DNA from: CAZPCZ01 sp964585225
GTDB taxonomy: Bacteria > Patescibacteriota > Patescibacteriia > JACPHY01
Length of the DNA: 35,580 bases
Assembly: GCA_964585225.1 (NCBI GenBank)
Contig: CAZPCZ010000006.1
Location: 1 to 35,580 of the forward strand
Direction: 5' to 3'
Part shown: piece by piece, positions 1-8,167 of the stretch
Layout of the letters: each line of letters opens with the position of its first letter
Position numbering within the stretch: the stretch's first letter is position 1
Program-made: the position numbers and the translations under genes
Notes under the pieces: generated by a model
Seen by the model: only the letters and a program-made list of their open reading frames with translations
The model's database searches: none
Told to the model about the DNA's origin: nothing

Positions 1-5
1 CGGGG

Positions 6-34
6 TTGACACGATCGCCGGCAGATGGTATCCT
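6..34 (+). promoter_or_regulatory. Promoter for the exported protein at 109
   Basis: A perfect -35 box TTGACA (6-11) is followed by a 17-base spacer and the -10 box TATCCT (29-34). Transcription would begin near 41, about 68 bases before the chosen start codon. Confidence 0.75.
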
Positions 35-108
35 CCAGGTGCTGGTTGAACCGAGGCGTAGGCTAGGTTTTTGTGGTTCTGACGGTTCCTCCGGCACCAG
101 GAATCCCA

Positions 109-1083
109 ATGCGACGGTCGTACCTTCTCATCATCACGCTGCTCATCGCAGCCGTCGCCGGCGCGAAGCCGCCGCCCAAGCCAGCCGGCGAACGCGATGC
201 CGGAGCCTGCAACAAGCCGAACGTTTCGGCAGAGTGCGGCGATGCCCTTCGGATCGTCGTACTCCACGACCAGGCGCTCGATCGCAAGGTGACCTGCGCG
301 TGCCGGTACTCGGACGATGGCGCGAACGCAACGTGCGAACGGTGCACGCTGCAGCAGTCCGCAGCGACACCGACGCCAGCCGTACTACAACCGTCGATCC
401 GCGTCGTCACGCGAGGAGAGCAGACGGTCGCGCAGAAGCGAGACGCGGCCGTCTGGCCCGAAGTCATCGAGCGGTTCCTGAGCGACGGGCGGGCACGCGA
501 CCTCCTCGGGGAGCTCGAGATCCACACCGAGGGGTTCGGAATCGAGTTCGTCCTCACGTGCCGCGACAAGCCGGACGACCGACGCTACCGAAAGTCGGGC
601 ATCACGATGCCGCAGGTTCGCGACGCCCTCGTCCGCAACATCTCCGACCTCGTGGAGCGCGAGTGTGCGCCGCCCCGAACGGAGACGGTGTGGGCTGGCT
701 GCCCGGTGGAGGACGAACGAGACCGTGCGGGGCTCAACCGGAACGCCACGACGAAAATCCGACTGAGCACGCCGCTCGTGCCGACAGAGGAGCGCGCGGC
801 GTGGTACATGCTCCACCGCCACCTCATCTGGGACGAGTTCGTCTACCGTTGCTCCCGGGAGCTCCTCATCGATCCGGTGGGCATCGACGACGCGGAAACC
901 GATCGACCGAAGTACCGCGTCGGCATCACCCTCGTCTGCGCGAACGACCCGACGAAGCGTGGGGAGTTCGACAACGGCGCCGGCGCGATGGAGGCATCCG
1001 TGCTCCGCCGTTGGCTCAACGGGGAGATGAAGCGCGTTTGCGGGCTCAGCCCCACGGCGACCGCAAGCCAACGCGCGCGGTAA
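109..1083 (+). CDS. Exported protein of unknown function, Cys-containing, possibly two-module
   Basis: I do not recognise this 324-residue protein. It begins MRRS followed by a hydrophobic stretch ending AVAGA, a normal signal peptide, so it should act outside the cytoplasm. A GTG 12 codons upstream is open, but the ATG at 109 is preferred because it places the signal peptide at the N terminus and has AGGA about 8 bases upstream. The mature part has several Cys residues. Two similar segments seem to follow each other: each has an Arg/Glu-rich helix, a hydrophobic strand ending in Cys (LTCRDKP, LVCANDP), and a helix ending in a Cys (VERECAP, MKRVCGL). This suggests an internal duplication. The gene stands alone, with its own promoter and terminator. 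Confidence 0.75.
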   Translation: MRRSYLLIITLLIAAVAGAKPPPKPAGERDAGACNKPNVSAECGDALRIVVLHDQALDRKVTCACRYSDDGANATCERCTLQQSAATPTPAVLQPSIRVVTRGEQTVAQKRDAAVWPEVIERFLSDGRARDLLGELEIHTEGFGIEFVLTCRDKPDDRRYRKSGITMPQVRDALVRNISDLVERECAPPRTETVWAGCPVEDERDRAGLNRNATTKIRLSTPLVPTEERAAWYMLHRHLIWDEFVYRCSRELLIDPVGIDDAETDRPKYRVGITLVCANDPTKRGEFDNGAGAMEASVLRRWLNGEMKRVCGLSPTATASQRAR

Positions 1084-1112
1084 ACGCGAGTCGCAGAAGC
1101 AATCGACCAACG

Positions 1113-1147
1113 ACGCCCTCCGGGTTCCGGGGGGCGTTTCATTTTTC
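1113..1147 (+). terminator. Intrinsic terminator after the exported protein gene
   Basis: A 9-bp stem pairs 1113-1121 (ACGCCCTCC) with 1129-1137 (one G-U pair), with a 7-base loop. A T-rich stretch containing TTTTT follows. Confidence 0.75.
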
Positions 1148-1191
1148 GGTTCCCCCGCTCATGGCGGGAGGGGCATCCGCACCCCCTCCAA

Positions 1192-1283
1192 CTCCCCCTC
1201 AGAACGAGGGGGAGGGCAGGTTCGACAACTCGGGCTTGAAGCTTGTAGCTGTCCCCGCCAGAGGCGGGTCCGCCTTTGGCGGA
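1192..1283. repeat. Cluster of short interspersed palindromes upstream of the lipoprotein gene
   Basis: Three elements occur in a row. A C5/G5 hairpin has arms 1192-1200 and 1206-1214. Two AGCT-starting heptamers lie at 1240-1253. Two small adjoining hairpins have arms 1254-1259/1263-1268 (CCCGCC/GGCGGG) and 1269-1274/1278-1283 (TCCGCC/GGCGGA). The first two families recur elsewhere in the window, so this is dispersed repeat material, not gene-specific control. Confidence 0.7.
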
Positions 1284-1363
1284 AGCTTGCGGCTCCGCAC
1301 GAGCGCGCTCAAATGCGGTACGCTATTCCTCCAGGCCATCCCTGCCTGGCGGAGGACAAGACG

Positions 1364-2878
1364 ATGATGAAACGGCGACGGACGACGCTCATTCTCAATT
1401 ACATGGTGCTTGCCGCCTGCGGTGACCACCCATCGCAGGTCACCGTGCCACCACGCGACCGCATCCCCGATGCGTCGGGAGCGTCCCACGCGCGAGAAGA
1501 TGCGGGACGACCGATGCCCGAACGCGATGCAGTAGCGCCGGATGCGTGCGTCCCTCCGCCGCGGTTCGTCGTTGGCGGGAGCTATTCGACCGTCCAGCTC
1601 CTCGCGATGCTCACGGACCCCGGGGTGTGCCCGAGCGGATGGACGGAACTCTTTCAAGAACGGTTCGGACAGGGCAAGGGAGAGGAGGCGCTCATTCCGC
1701 TCCAGCCAGCGTACGTCCGCGACGTGGATGCGTACGGAGATCTCGCGGGCCTCGCCGATGCGATCGTGGGCACCTTCCGCGATGTCGGAGAGGAGATGCC
1801 GGTCGTGCGGCTCTCGATCTTCTGGCCGTGTTTCATGGCGAATCGGTCGGTGCGCGACGGGTACCGCGACCTCATTGGCTCCGTGCGCGCTACGGGCTAC
1901 ACCATCGAGCTCGTCCTCGTCCACCACGCGTCGTACCCTGCGGAGCTCCACTTCGCACCGGCTTCCGTCGGCACGATCGGCGGGTGGGCGCACCCGGATG
2001 CGCAGGCGGCGTTCGCGGCGTACGTCACGTCCGTACTCGCAGAGTTCGAACCCGAACTCCCCGTTGGCACCGTCATCAACCTCGCGATGGAGCCGGTCCC
2101 ACAACTCATGGACGGCTACATCCATCGCGAGGGGAAGATCCCGCCCGGCGGACGGAATGCCGGTCACAGTCTCGCGGTCGCGATGGCGCACATGCGCGAC
2201 GCCTTCCTCGAAGCGGGTCCGGTGATCCGTGCGGCTGGTTTCGTTCCGGCGATCGGCATGAACATCCGCCCGCTCGTCGGCGATGCCGAGCTCCCCGGGG
2301 CTGCGTTCCTCGACTTCCTCCACAACGATTGGTTCACGAGCGCTGTGGTGGATGGGTGCATTGACGATGACTTCGACGGCGCGTGCGAGCGATCGCGACC
2401 GCCGGCGGTCGACCACATCGGCGTCTCGTTCTACGGTACGATGCACGCCTCGCGCGACACGACGGAGTTCGGGCTCCCGGGCTGGCGGCCGGAACCCATC
2501 CTCGCGCGGCGCGAGTTCCACCCGACCGATTTCGCGCCGGATCCCGTGCAGCTCCGCGCCGCGCTCACACGGGTGGAGACGCGGTACATCGAGCGCATCG
2601 CGGACGGCACGCTTGCGCTCGGCGTCGCCGAACTCGGGTTTTCGAACGGGAATCCGACGGTGCAGCTCGATTGGCTCACCGATGCGCTCGCGGTGCTCGA
2701 GGAGTTCCCGGTTCGATTCCTCACCATCCACGCCCCATTCCAGCACGCGGAGTTTTCGCCCGGCGACTGGTACTTCCACCTCGTGGATCGTTGCTGCCCG
2801 CCGGAGCTCACCGACTGGGGCCGCCTCGCGCTCGACGCTCTCGCGATCTGGAACGTCAATCGCGACGCGTGCGAGTGA
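1364..2878 (+). CDS. Lipoprotein resembling glycoside hydrolase family 1 (beta-glycosidase-like)
   Basis: This is a 504-residue predicted lipoprotein. The start ATG has GGAGG 8 bases upstream. A short basic N terminus and hydrophobic stretch end in the lipobox LAAC (Cys19), followed by an Asp/Pro-rich linker to about residue 60. The rest follows the order of landmarks in GH1 TIM barrels: VLVHHASYP where GH1 has a substrate-binding His strand, LAMEP with Glu243 at the acid/base position of the NEP motif, DHIGVSFYG (350-358) like the DFxGxNYY strand, and VAELG with Glu423 at the nucleophile position of the TENG motif. Overall similarity is weak and the NEP Asn is replaced, so substrate and activity are open. 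It could be a divergent glycosidase or a non-catalytic relative. A hairpin upstream (CCAGGC/GCCTGG) lies just before the ribosome binding site. Confidence 0.6.
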   Translation: MMKRRRTTLILNYMVLAACGDHPSQVTVPPRDRIPDASGASHAREDAGRPMPERDAVAPDACVPPPRFVVGGSYSTVQLLAMLTDPGVCPSGWTELFQERFGQGKGEEALIPLQPAYVRDVDAYGDLAGLADAIVGTFRDVGEEMPVVRLSIFWPCFMANRSVRDGYRDLIGSVRATGYTIELVLVHHASYPAELHFAPASVGTIGGWAHPDAQAAFAAYVTSVLAEFEPELPVGTVINLAMEPVPQLMDGYIHREGKIPPGGRNAGHSLAVAMAHMRDAFLEAGPVIRAAGFVPAIGMNIRPLVGDAELPGAAFLDFLHNDWFTSAVVDGCIDDDFDGACERSRPPAVDHIGVSFYGTMHASRDTTEFGLPGWRPEPILARREFHPTDFAPDPVQLRAALTRVETRYIERIADGTLALGVAELGFSNGNPTVQLDWLTDALAVLEEFPVRFLTIHAPFQHAEFSPGDWYFHLVDRCCPPELTDWGRLALDALAIWNVNRDACE

Positions 2879-2899
2879 GACCCCCGAAGGAAAAGAATA

Positions 2900-2927
2900 G
2901 ACCCCTCCGATGTTCGTCGGGGGGGTC
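2900..2927 (+). terminator. Hairpin terminator after the GH1-like lipoprotein gene
   Basis: An 11-bp stem pairs 2900-2910 (GACCCCTCCGA) with 2917-2927 (one G-U pair), with a 6-base loop. No U-tract follows. Confidence 0.65.
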
Positions 2928-2992
2928 ATGCTTGCGAGACGAAGATCCAATCGGTGACCCGTGCGCTCCCATGCGATGGGCTTGAGGTTTCC

Positions 2993-3021
2993 TTGACACT
3001 GTCGCGCTCCTGCGCGAGGAT
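2993..3021 (+). promoter_or_regulatory. Promoter for the exported protein at 3055
   Basis: TTGACA (2993-2998), a 17-base spacer and a poor -10 GAGGAT (3016-3021). The same odd -10 with a good -35 recurs before the zinc-ribbon gene at 34793. Confidence 0.55.
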
Positions 3022-3054
3022 GATGCCAGTCCATTCCATGCAGGAAGGTGAACC

Positions 3055-3834
3055 ATGCGAAGGCAACGACTGTACGGAGTGCTCCAAGCGTGCCTCGGCG
3101 CGCTCATGGCCGCGCGGTGCGCAGATGGAGCCGCTCCCGTCGCAGTGGGATGGGACGATGGCGCCGGACATCCGGCCGCCGACGATGATACTCGCGGTGG
3201 CGACCCGAGCTACCAACCCGACGACCTCGGCGTGGAGCCCACGCCGGACTCCGCGCCGCCACCGGATGCACCGCCATCTCCCGCGGAGCTCTCGCTCTGC
3301 GTCCTGCCATCCGGCGCCGATGGGTCCATGCCGTACGGCGGGAAGTGTGCCGATCCATTCCTGTGGTTCGAGGGACCACAGGAGATCGGGGTGTCGCTCA
3401 CGCGGCATGTGTCGATCTGGAACAGCGGCCCGGATGGATCGGTGCTCATGGTGAGCGCGGTGGGGGTGAGTGACGCGATCGGCGGCGCAGCGCGCTTCAC
3501 GGTCACCCTGCGGCTCTTCGACCTCCGCACTGGTGTCTGGGCCGCTCCCGTGCTCCCGCTCGAGCTCCCGACGCGCGACCCGACGACGATGGCGTTCCCG
3601 CCGATCGTTCTCGTCGTTGATGTCTCGTACGACGCGACGTACTCGGGCGACGTGCCGGAGGAGTCGCTCCTCATCACGACGGACGCGGCGTGGGCGTCGC
3701 TCCCGCTCGGGGGGAACGTGTACTGCCGCCCGCTCGTCGTGGACGAGGAAACCACGCTCGACTGCTACGGCCCGCTCTGCGACTGCTGCTTCATCTCGGG
3801 CCCCGACGAGCCGCCGTGTGCATCCATGCTCTGA
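3055..3834 (+). CDS. Exported protein with an Ig-like (choice-of-anchor-D-like) domain
   Basis: A 259-residue exported protein. The ATG is preceded by AGGAAGG at a good distance. Residues 1-25 form a signal peptide; Cys22 follows MAAR, so it could be a non-canonical lipoprotein. Residues 30-80 are an Asp/Pro-rich linker. Residues about 105-230 read like the Ig-like 'choice of anchor D' / ASH-type fold: VSIWNSGPDGSVLMVSAV, then a predicted strand ladder ending ESLLITTDA. The C terminus has a Cys cluster (CYGPLCDCC) that could form disulfides. Such domains in cell-surface proteins serve adhesion or structure, so a surface role is inferred. It has its own promoter and a bidirectional terminator shared with oppF. 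Confidence 0.6.
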   Translation: MRRQRLYGVLQACLGALMAARCADGAAPVAVGWDDGAGHPAADDDTRGGDPSYQPDDLGVEPTPDSAPPPDAPPSPAELSLCVLPSGADGSMPYGGKCADPFLWFEGPQEIGVSLTRHVSIWNSGPDGSVLMVSAVGVSDAIGGAARFTVTLRLFDLRTGVWAAPVLPLELPTRDPTTMAFPPIVLVVDVSYDATYSGDVPEESLLITTDAAWASLPLGGNVYCRPLVVDEETTLDCYGPLCDCCFISGPDEPPCASML

Positions 3835-3859
3835 GCGCCAGCGTGGAGCAAACATGATT

Positions 3860-3889
3860 GACCCCCTCCGAAGGACTTCGGAGGGGGTC
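3860..3889. terminator. Bidirectional hairpin terminator between the 3055 gene and oppF
   Basis: A perfect 13-bp stem pairs 3860-3872 with 3877-3889 around a GGAC tetraloop. It lies between two converging genes and can serve both. Confidence 0.75.
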
Positions 3890-3908
3890 GCGCTGTTCGA
3901 CGGCGGGG

Positions 3909-4928
3909 CTACTCGGTGACGTGGTGGCACGCCACGCGCTGGCCGGATGCGAGCGAGCGGAGTGCTGGCGCCTCGGTCACGCACCGCGCCGCCGCTTCCG
4001 GCGCGAGCGTCTGCCGAAGCGGACACCGCGGGTGGAACGCGCAGCCGGAGGGCGGGTTGATCGGGCTCGGGACGTCGCCCGTGAGCCGGATCCGCTGTCG
4101 TGTGCGTTGCTTCACCGGGTCCGACACGGGCACCGCGGAGAGCAGTGCCTGCGTGTACGGGTGTCTCGGATTGCCGATAACCTGTTCCGTTGCACCGAAC
4201 TCCACGAGCCGGCCGAGGTACATGACGCCGATGCGATCGGCGACCTGTTCGACCGCTGCGAGGTTGTGTGAGATGAAGAGGTACGCGGCACCGAGCGTTC
4301 GCTGGAGCTCCCGGAGGAGTGCGAGGATCTGCGCCTGGATCGAGACATCGAGCGCGCTCGTCGGCTCATCGCACACGATGAAGGCCGGGTCGAGTGCGAT
4401 CGCACGCGCGATGCCGATCCGCTGCTTTTGTCCGCCGGAGAACTCGTGCGGGTAGCGGTACGCCATGGTTCGGACATCGAGACCGACGCGCTCCATGAGC
4501 GCTGCGACTCGACGTTCGAGCTCCGCGGTCGTCGTGACGACCCGGTGGACGCGGAGGGGTTCCCCGATGATGTCGAGGACCGTCATCCGCGGGTTCAGCG
4601 ACGCTGCGGGGTCCTGGAAGATGATCTGCATTTGCCGACGGATCGGGCGGAGGTCCGCTCGCCGCAGCGTCAGGAGATCATGATCCTGGAAACGGATCGC
4701 GCCGGATTCGATCGCGCGCTCGTCGCTGATGCGGAGGAGCGCGCGACCGGTCGTGGATTTTCCGCACCCGCTCTCGCCGACGAGTGCGACGGTCTCGCCG
4801 GGTCGGATATCGAATGAGACATCCTGGACGGCGGTGAGGAACTTCGGTGGGCGTCGCCACCCACCGCGGCGGATGGGGAACCGGACGGTGAGTCCGGACA
4901 CGGAGAGGAGCGGTTTCCCATTCCTCAT
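3909..4928 (-). CDS. oppF: Oligopeptide ABC transporter ATP-binding protein (OppF type)
   Basis: A 339-residue ATPase subunit of a peptide importer, acting at the inner face of the membrane with OppD. Visible are Walker A (GESGCGKST), the signature FSGGQKQR, Walker B (FIVCDEPTSALD) and the C-terminal oligopeptide/dipeptide domain (HPYTQALLSAVP ... GCAFHPRCP). An upstream GTG is open, but the ATG at 4928 has GGAGGT six bases upstream. It overlaps the oppD stop codon in an ATGA, so translation is probably coupled. It is the last gene of the opp operon and is followed by a strong hairpin. The OppF assignment against OppD rests on order and sequence type. Confidence 0.9.
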   Translation of the reverse strand: MRNGKPLLSVSGLTVRFPIRRGGWRRPPKFLTAVQDVSFDIRPGETVALVGESGCGKSTTGRALLRISDERAIESGAIRFQDHDLLTLRRADLRPIRRQMQIIFQDPAASLNPRMTVLDIIGEPLRVHRVVTTTAELERRVAALMERVGLDVRTMAYRYPHEFSGGQKQRIGIARAIALDPAFIVCDEPTSALDVSIQAQILALLRELQRTLGAAYLFISHNLAAVEQVADRIGVMYLGRLVEFGATEQVIGNPRHPYTQALLSAVPVSDPVKQRTRQRIRLTGDVPSPINPPSGCAFHPRCPLRQTLAPEAAARCVTEAPALRSLASGQRVACHHVTE

Positions 4929-5914
4929 GGTTGCACCTCCAGGATGCAGCGGACATCGTGGTCCGCGTTGATGTTTCGGAGTGTAGGGATGGCGGCGCGA
5001 CACGCGTCCGTCACGTACGAACAGCGTGGTGCGAACGCACACCCGGGTGGAAGGGCAACGAGATTCGGCGGTTGGCCGCCGATCACTTCGAGTGCCCGCC
5101 GACGCTCTCCGAGCACCGGGATGGATTTCAGGAGCGCTTGTGTGTACGGGTGCCGTGGACGCGTGAGGACGACATCCACCGGCCCTCGTTCGACGATCCG
5201 TCCCGCGTACATCACGATGACGTCCTGTGCGATGTCCGCGACGACGCCCATGTCATGCGTGATGAACATGATCGCCATTCGGAGCGTCGGGTCATCCCGG
5301 AGATCCTTGATGAGGTCGAGGATCTGCGCCTGGGTCGTCACATCGAGCGCGGTCGTCGGTTCATCTGCGATGAGCACCGATGGCCGGCAGAGCAGCGCCA
5401 TGGCGATCATGACGCGCTGCTTCAAACCACCGGAGAGCTCGAACGGGTACGCGTGGAGCCGAAGTTCCGGATCCGGAACGCCGACGCGCGCGAGCATCGC
5501 GACCGCGCGAGCGAGCGCCTCACGCTTCGACACCGGCTCGTGGACGGTGATCGCCTCCACGAGCTGCGACCCCACGGTGAGGACGGGGTTCAATGCCGTC
5601 TGTGCGTCTTGGAACACCACCGCGATGTCCTTGCCGCGATGACGCCGTATCGTGGCGTCATCGCAGTCGTGGAGTGCGGTGGTGCTCCCGAGGATGACGC
5701 GCCCCGCCGTCGTTGCGCTCGGTGGCAGGAGCCGCAGGAGCGAGAACGCCGTGACGCTCTTGCCACACCCGCTCTCCCCGACGACGGCGGTGATCCGTCC
5801 ACGGAGGAGCGCGAACGAGACATCATCCACGGCTCGGACGAGTCCTGCTTCGGTTCGGAACGTCGTCGTGAGTCCGGTGACGCTCAGCGCGAGTTTGTTG
5901 GCATTCGGAGCCAT
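4925..5914 (-). CDS. oppD: Oligopeptide ABC transporter ATP-binding protein (OppD type)
   Basis: A 329-residue ATPase subunit of the peptide importer. Walker A (GESGCGKS), signature ELSGGLKQR, Walker B (VLIADEPTTALD), the switch His (FITHDMG) and the C-terminal peptide-transporter domain (RHPYTQALLKSIP ... GCAFAPRCS) are all present. The signature carries Leu where Gln is usual in OppF. The ATG has a GGAGGT ribosome binding site that overlaps the oppC stop codon. It lies 11 bases after oppC and overlaps oppF by four bases, so it is the penultimate gene of one operon. Confidence 0.92.
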   Translation of the reverse strand: MAPNANKLALSVTGLTTTFRTEAGLVRAVDDVSFALLRGRITAVVGESGCGKSVTAFSLLRLLPPSATTAGRVILGSTTALHDCDDATIRRHRGKDIAVVFQDAQTALNPVLTVGSQLVEAITVHEPVSKREALARAVAMLARVGVPDPELRLHAYPFELSGGLKQRVMIAMALLCRPSVLIADEPTTALDVTTQAQILDLIKDLRDDPTLRMAIMFITHDMGVVADIAQDVIVMYAGRIVERGPVDVVLTRPRHPYTQALLKSIPVLGERRRALEVIGGQPPNLVALPPGCAFAPRCSYVTDACRAAIPTLRNINADHDVRCILEVQP

Positions 5915-5925
5915 GGTCGTACCTC

Positions 5926-7041
5926 CTAGTCCACTCCTCGAAGCTTCGGGTCGAGCGCATCGCGCAACCCGTCACCGAGGAAGTTGAAGGCAAACAGAGT
6001 CACGCACATGATTGTGGCGGGGAAGGCGAGTCGCCAGAGGTGCACGTCCATCACCGTCGCGCCATCCGCGATGAGCGACCCCCAGCTCGCGAGCGGTGCG
6101 GGTACGCCGAGTCCAAGGTAGCTCAGGAACGCCTCGGAGAGTACGAGGCTCGGCATCATGAGCGTCGTGTAGACGATCACAATGCCGAGGATGTTTGGGA
6201 TGAGGTGCCAACGGATGATCCGCCACGGCGACGTTCCGATCGCGTGCGCGGCGAGGACGAACTCACGGCGCTTGAGGCCGAGCACTTGCCCGCGGATGAC
6301 GCGTGCGAGCGTCGGCCAAGCGACGAGGCCGATTGCGACGAAGAGAAGAATGAAGATGGAGCTGCCTTTCGCTCCTTGCTCTTGCTTCTTCGCATCCTCA
6401 GCGCCCGATTCCGTTCGCCGTATTTTGGCGCTCGGCGCCTGCTGTTGTGCATCTGCGGCATCCTGCTCCTTCTGCTTCTCTTCGAACACCGCGCCGAGTA
6501 CCGCGCCGAGCACGATGACGATGAGCATGAACGGGAGCGCGTAAAGCGCCTCGACGATGCGCATCATCACCTCGTCGATTTTCCCACCAGCATAGCCAGA
6601 GATCGTGCCGTACAGCGTGCCGACCGTCGCGGCAACCGTGCCGCCGACAATGCCGACCGCGATGGAGATCTGCCCGCCGACGAGCACGCGCACGAGAACG
6701 TCGCGACCATGCGGATCGGTGCCGAACCAATGGTGGTTCGACCACGACGGCGGTACCGCCCCGAGTGGTAGGTTCTGCGCGAAGTAGGTGATCCCGTACG
6801 TCGCATCAAGCAACCAAGGGCCGACGAGGCACGCGAGGCCGATTACGGAGATCGTCCACGCCGAGATGATGGCCATCCGGTTCTTCGCAAGCCGATTCCA
6901 GGCATCCGCCCAGAGGCTTTCACCGCCGCCGCTCGCCACGCGCATACGGAGCGCATGGATGTGCAGGGCGATCCAGATCCATGCGGCGACCCATGCGGCC
7001 GCCGCAGCGAGTTCTCCCCAGTGCCGAACGAATGTCGTCAT
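5926..7041 (-). CDS. oppC: Oligopeptide ABC transporter permease (OppC type) with a hydrophilic insertion
   Basis: A 371-residue inner-membrane permease. Residues 1-35 and 57-80 are membrane segments. A periplasmic loop contains WFGTDPHGRDVLVRVLVGG, a hallmark of OppC/DppC proteins. The EAA loop that docks on the ATPases is EFVLAAHAIGTSPWRIIRWHLIPN-like near residue 270. Unusual is a charged, Gln/Ala/Lys-rich segment (about 187-228) between two membrane helices of the permease core, which most OppC proteins lack and which makes this one longer than the usual 300 or so residues. The ATG overlaps the oppB stop (ATGA). A long open frame continues upstream inside oppB on the same strand but is a shadow. 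Confidence 0.9.
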   Translation of the reverse strand: MTTFVRHWGELAAAAAWVAAWIWIALHIHALRMRVASGGGESLWADAWNRLAKNRMAIISAWTISVIGLACLVGPWLLDATYGITYFAQNLPLGAVPPSWSNHHWFGTDPHGRDVLVRVLVGGQISIAVGIVGGTVAATVGTLYGTISGYAGGKIDEVMMRIVEALYALPFMLIVIVLGAVLGAVFEEKQKEQDAADAQQQAPSAKIRRTESGAEDAKKQEQGAKGSSIFILLFVAIGLVAWPTLARVIRGQVLGLKRREFVLAAHAIGTSPWRIIRWHLIPNILGIVIVYTTLMMPSLVLSEAFLSYLGLGVPAPLASWGSLIADGATVMDVHLWRLAFPATIMCVTLFAFNFLGDGLRDALDPKLRGVD

Positions 7042-8075
7042 GACGTCGCCTCTTTCCCGCGCGTACGCGGATCGATGAGCTGGTAGCTGAGGTCCACGAT
7101 CATGTTCGCGACGGACAGGAGCGTGAACAGGAGCACGGTCATGGCCATGAGGAGCGTGTAGTCGCGAGCGAGCGCGGACTCCACGAGGTGCCGACCGATT
7201 CCGGGGATTTGAAACACCGTCTCGACGACGATGGATCCCACGACGATGCCGGATGCCGCCGGTCCGAGGAACGTCACGACCGGCTGCAGCCCGAGCTTCA
7301 GTTCGTGCCACACCGTGATGCGCCACTCCGGGACGCCCTTTGCCCGCGCGGTGCGCACGTAGTCCTCGTTGAGGACCTCGAGCATGCCGCCGCGCGAGAA
7401 TCGTCCAAAGTACGCGGCATACGCGAACCCGAGCGTGATGATCGGGAGCACGAGGTGGCGGAGCTCGCCCCACCCGCTCGACGGCAGCCATCCAAGGCGG
7501 GTCCCGACGACGTATGCGAGGAGCGGACCGATGACGAAGTTCGGCACGGTGATCCCGATCATCGCCCACCCCATGAGGCAGTGGTCGATGAGTGAGTTTC
7601 GCCGCTTCGCAGCGAACACACCGGCGGTGACACCGACACCGATCGCGAAGAGCAGCGCGCCGCAGCCGACGACGAACGAAGCGAAGAGCCCGCCATCTGG
7701 CAGGATCTTCAGGACGCGTACCTTCGTGCCGTCGTATCGCGTGCGATCCTCCCAGTACAGGATCCGTTGTTTGCCCGTTCGCTGGTCATACAGCGACGGG
7801 AAAATGACGGACATCGGCGTCTTATCCTCGTACCGCATGGACGGGATCTCGCCAGTGGCCATGTTCTTCACGTAGCACCAGTACTGCACGTGCCACGGCT
7901 CATCGAGGCAGAGCGCCTTGCGGATCGCCCGTTCGACTGCTGGCTCGATCTTGCGATCCGTTGCGTACGGGTTCCCGGGCGCGGCCTTCATGATCGCGAA
8001 TGTCGCGAGCGTCACCACGACGAGCGTGATGGCGAGCATGATGCACTTGCGTCTGAGCCAAGAAAGGATGTGCAC
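7038..8075 (-). CDS. oppB: Oligopeptide ABC transporter permease (OppB type)
   Basis: A 345-residue inner-membrane permease that pairs with OppC. The N-terminal helix (MLAITLVVVTLATFAIM) followed by the APGNPY motif is typical. The EAA loop is present (NEDYVRTARAKGVPEW), as is the C-terminal membrane part ending in the usual DPRTR. The start is GTG, supported by GGAGGT six bases upstream. Compared with family members, about 30 extra hydrophilic residues (roughly 94-126) lie in the extracytoplasmic loop before the permease core. It is the first gene after the hairpin that separates it from oppA, and overlaps oppC by four bases. Confidence 0.92.
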   Translation of the reverse strand: MHILSWLRRKCIMLAITLVVVTLATFAIMKAAPGNPYATDRKIEPAVERAIRKALCLDEPWHVQYWCYVKNMATGEIPSMRYEDKTPMSVIFPSLYDQRTGKQRILYWEDRTRYDGTKVRVLKILPDGGLFASFVVGCGALLFAIGVGVTAGVFAAKRRNSLIDHCLMGWAMIGITVPNFVIGPLLAYVVGTRLGWLPSSGWGELRHLVLPIITLGFAYAAYFGRFSRGGMLEVLNEDYVRTARAKGVPEWRITVWHELKLGLQPVVTFLGPAASGIVVGSIVVETVFQIPGIGRHLVESALARDYTLLMAMTVLLFTLLSVANMIVDLSYQLIDPRTRGKEATS

Positions 8076-8113
8076 GAGTTCACCTCCGTGTCCGTTCAGG
8101 AGTGATGTGGAAA

Positions 8114-8153
8114 CGCCCCCCGCGAGATTTGTCGGCCGATCTCACGGGGGGCG
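8114..8153 (-). terminator. Intra-operon hairpin between oppA and oppB
   Basis: A 15-bp stem with one mismatch pairs 8114-8128 with 8139-8153 around a 10-base loop, in the 92-base gap between oppA and oppB. Partial termination here would give more binding protein than permease, as is common in opp operons. That role is inferred. No second promoter was found before oppB. Confidence 0.7.
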
Positions 8154-8167
8154 CTCTTGGTTGCCGA

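Noticed and set aside
1199..3034. A 611-residue open frame on the minus strand opposite the lipoprotein gene
   Set aside because: Its composition (Arg, Glu, His rich, no domain) is that of an antisense shadow in GC-rich DNA, and the plus-strand gene has a ribosome site, signal peptide and family landmarks.
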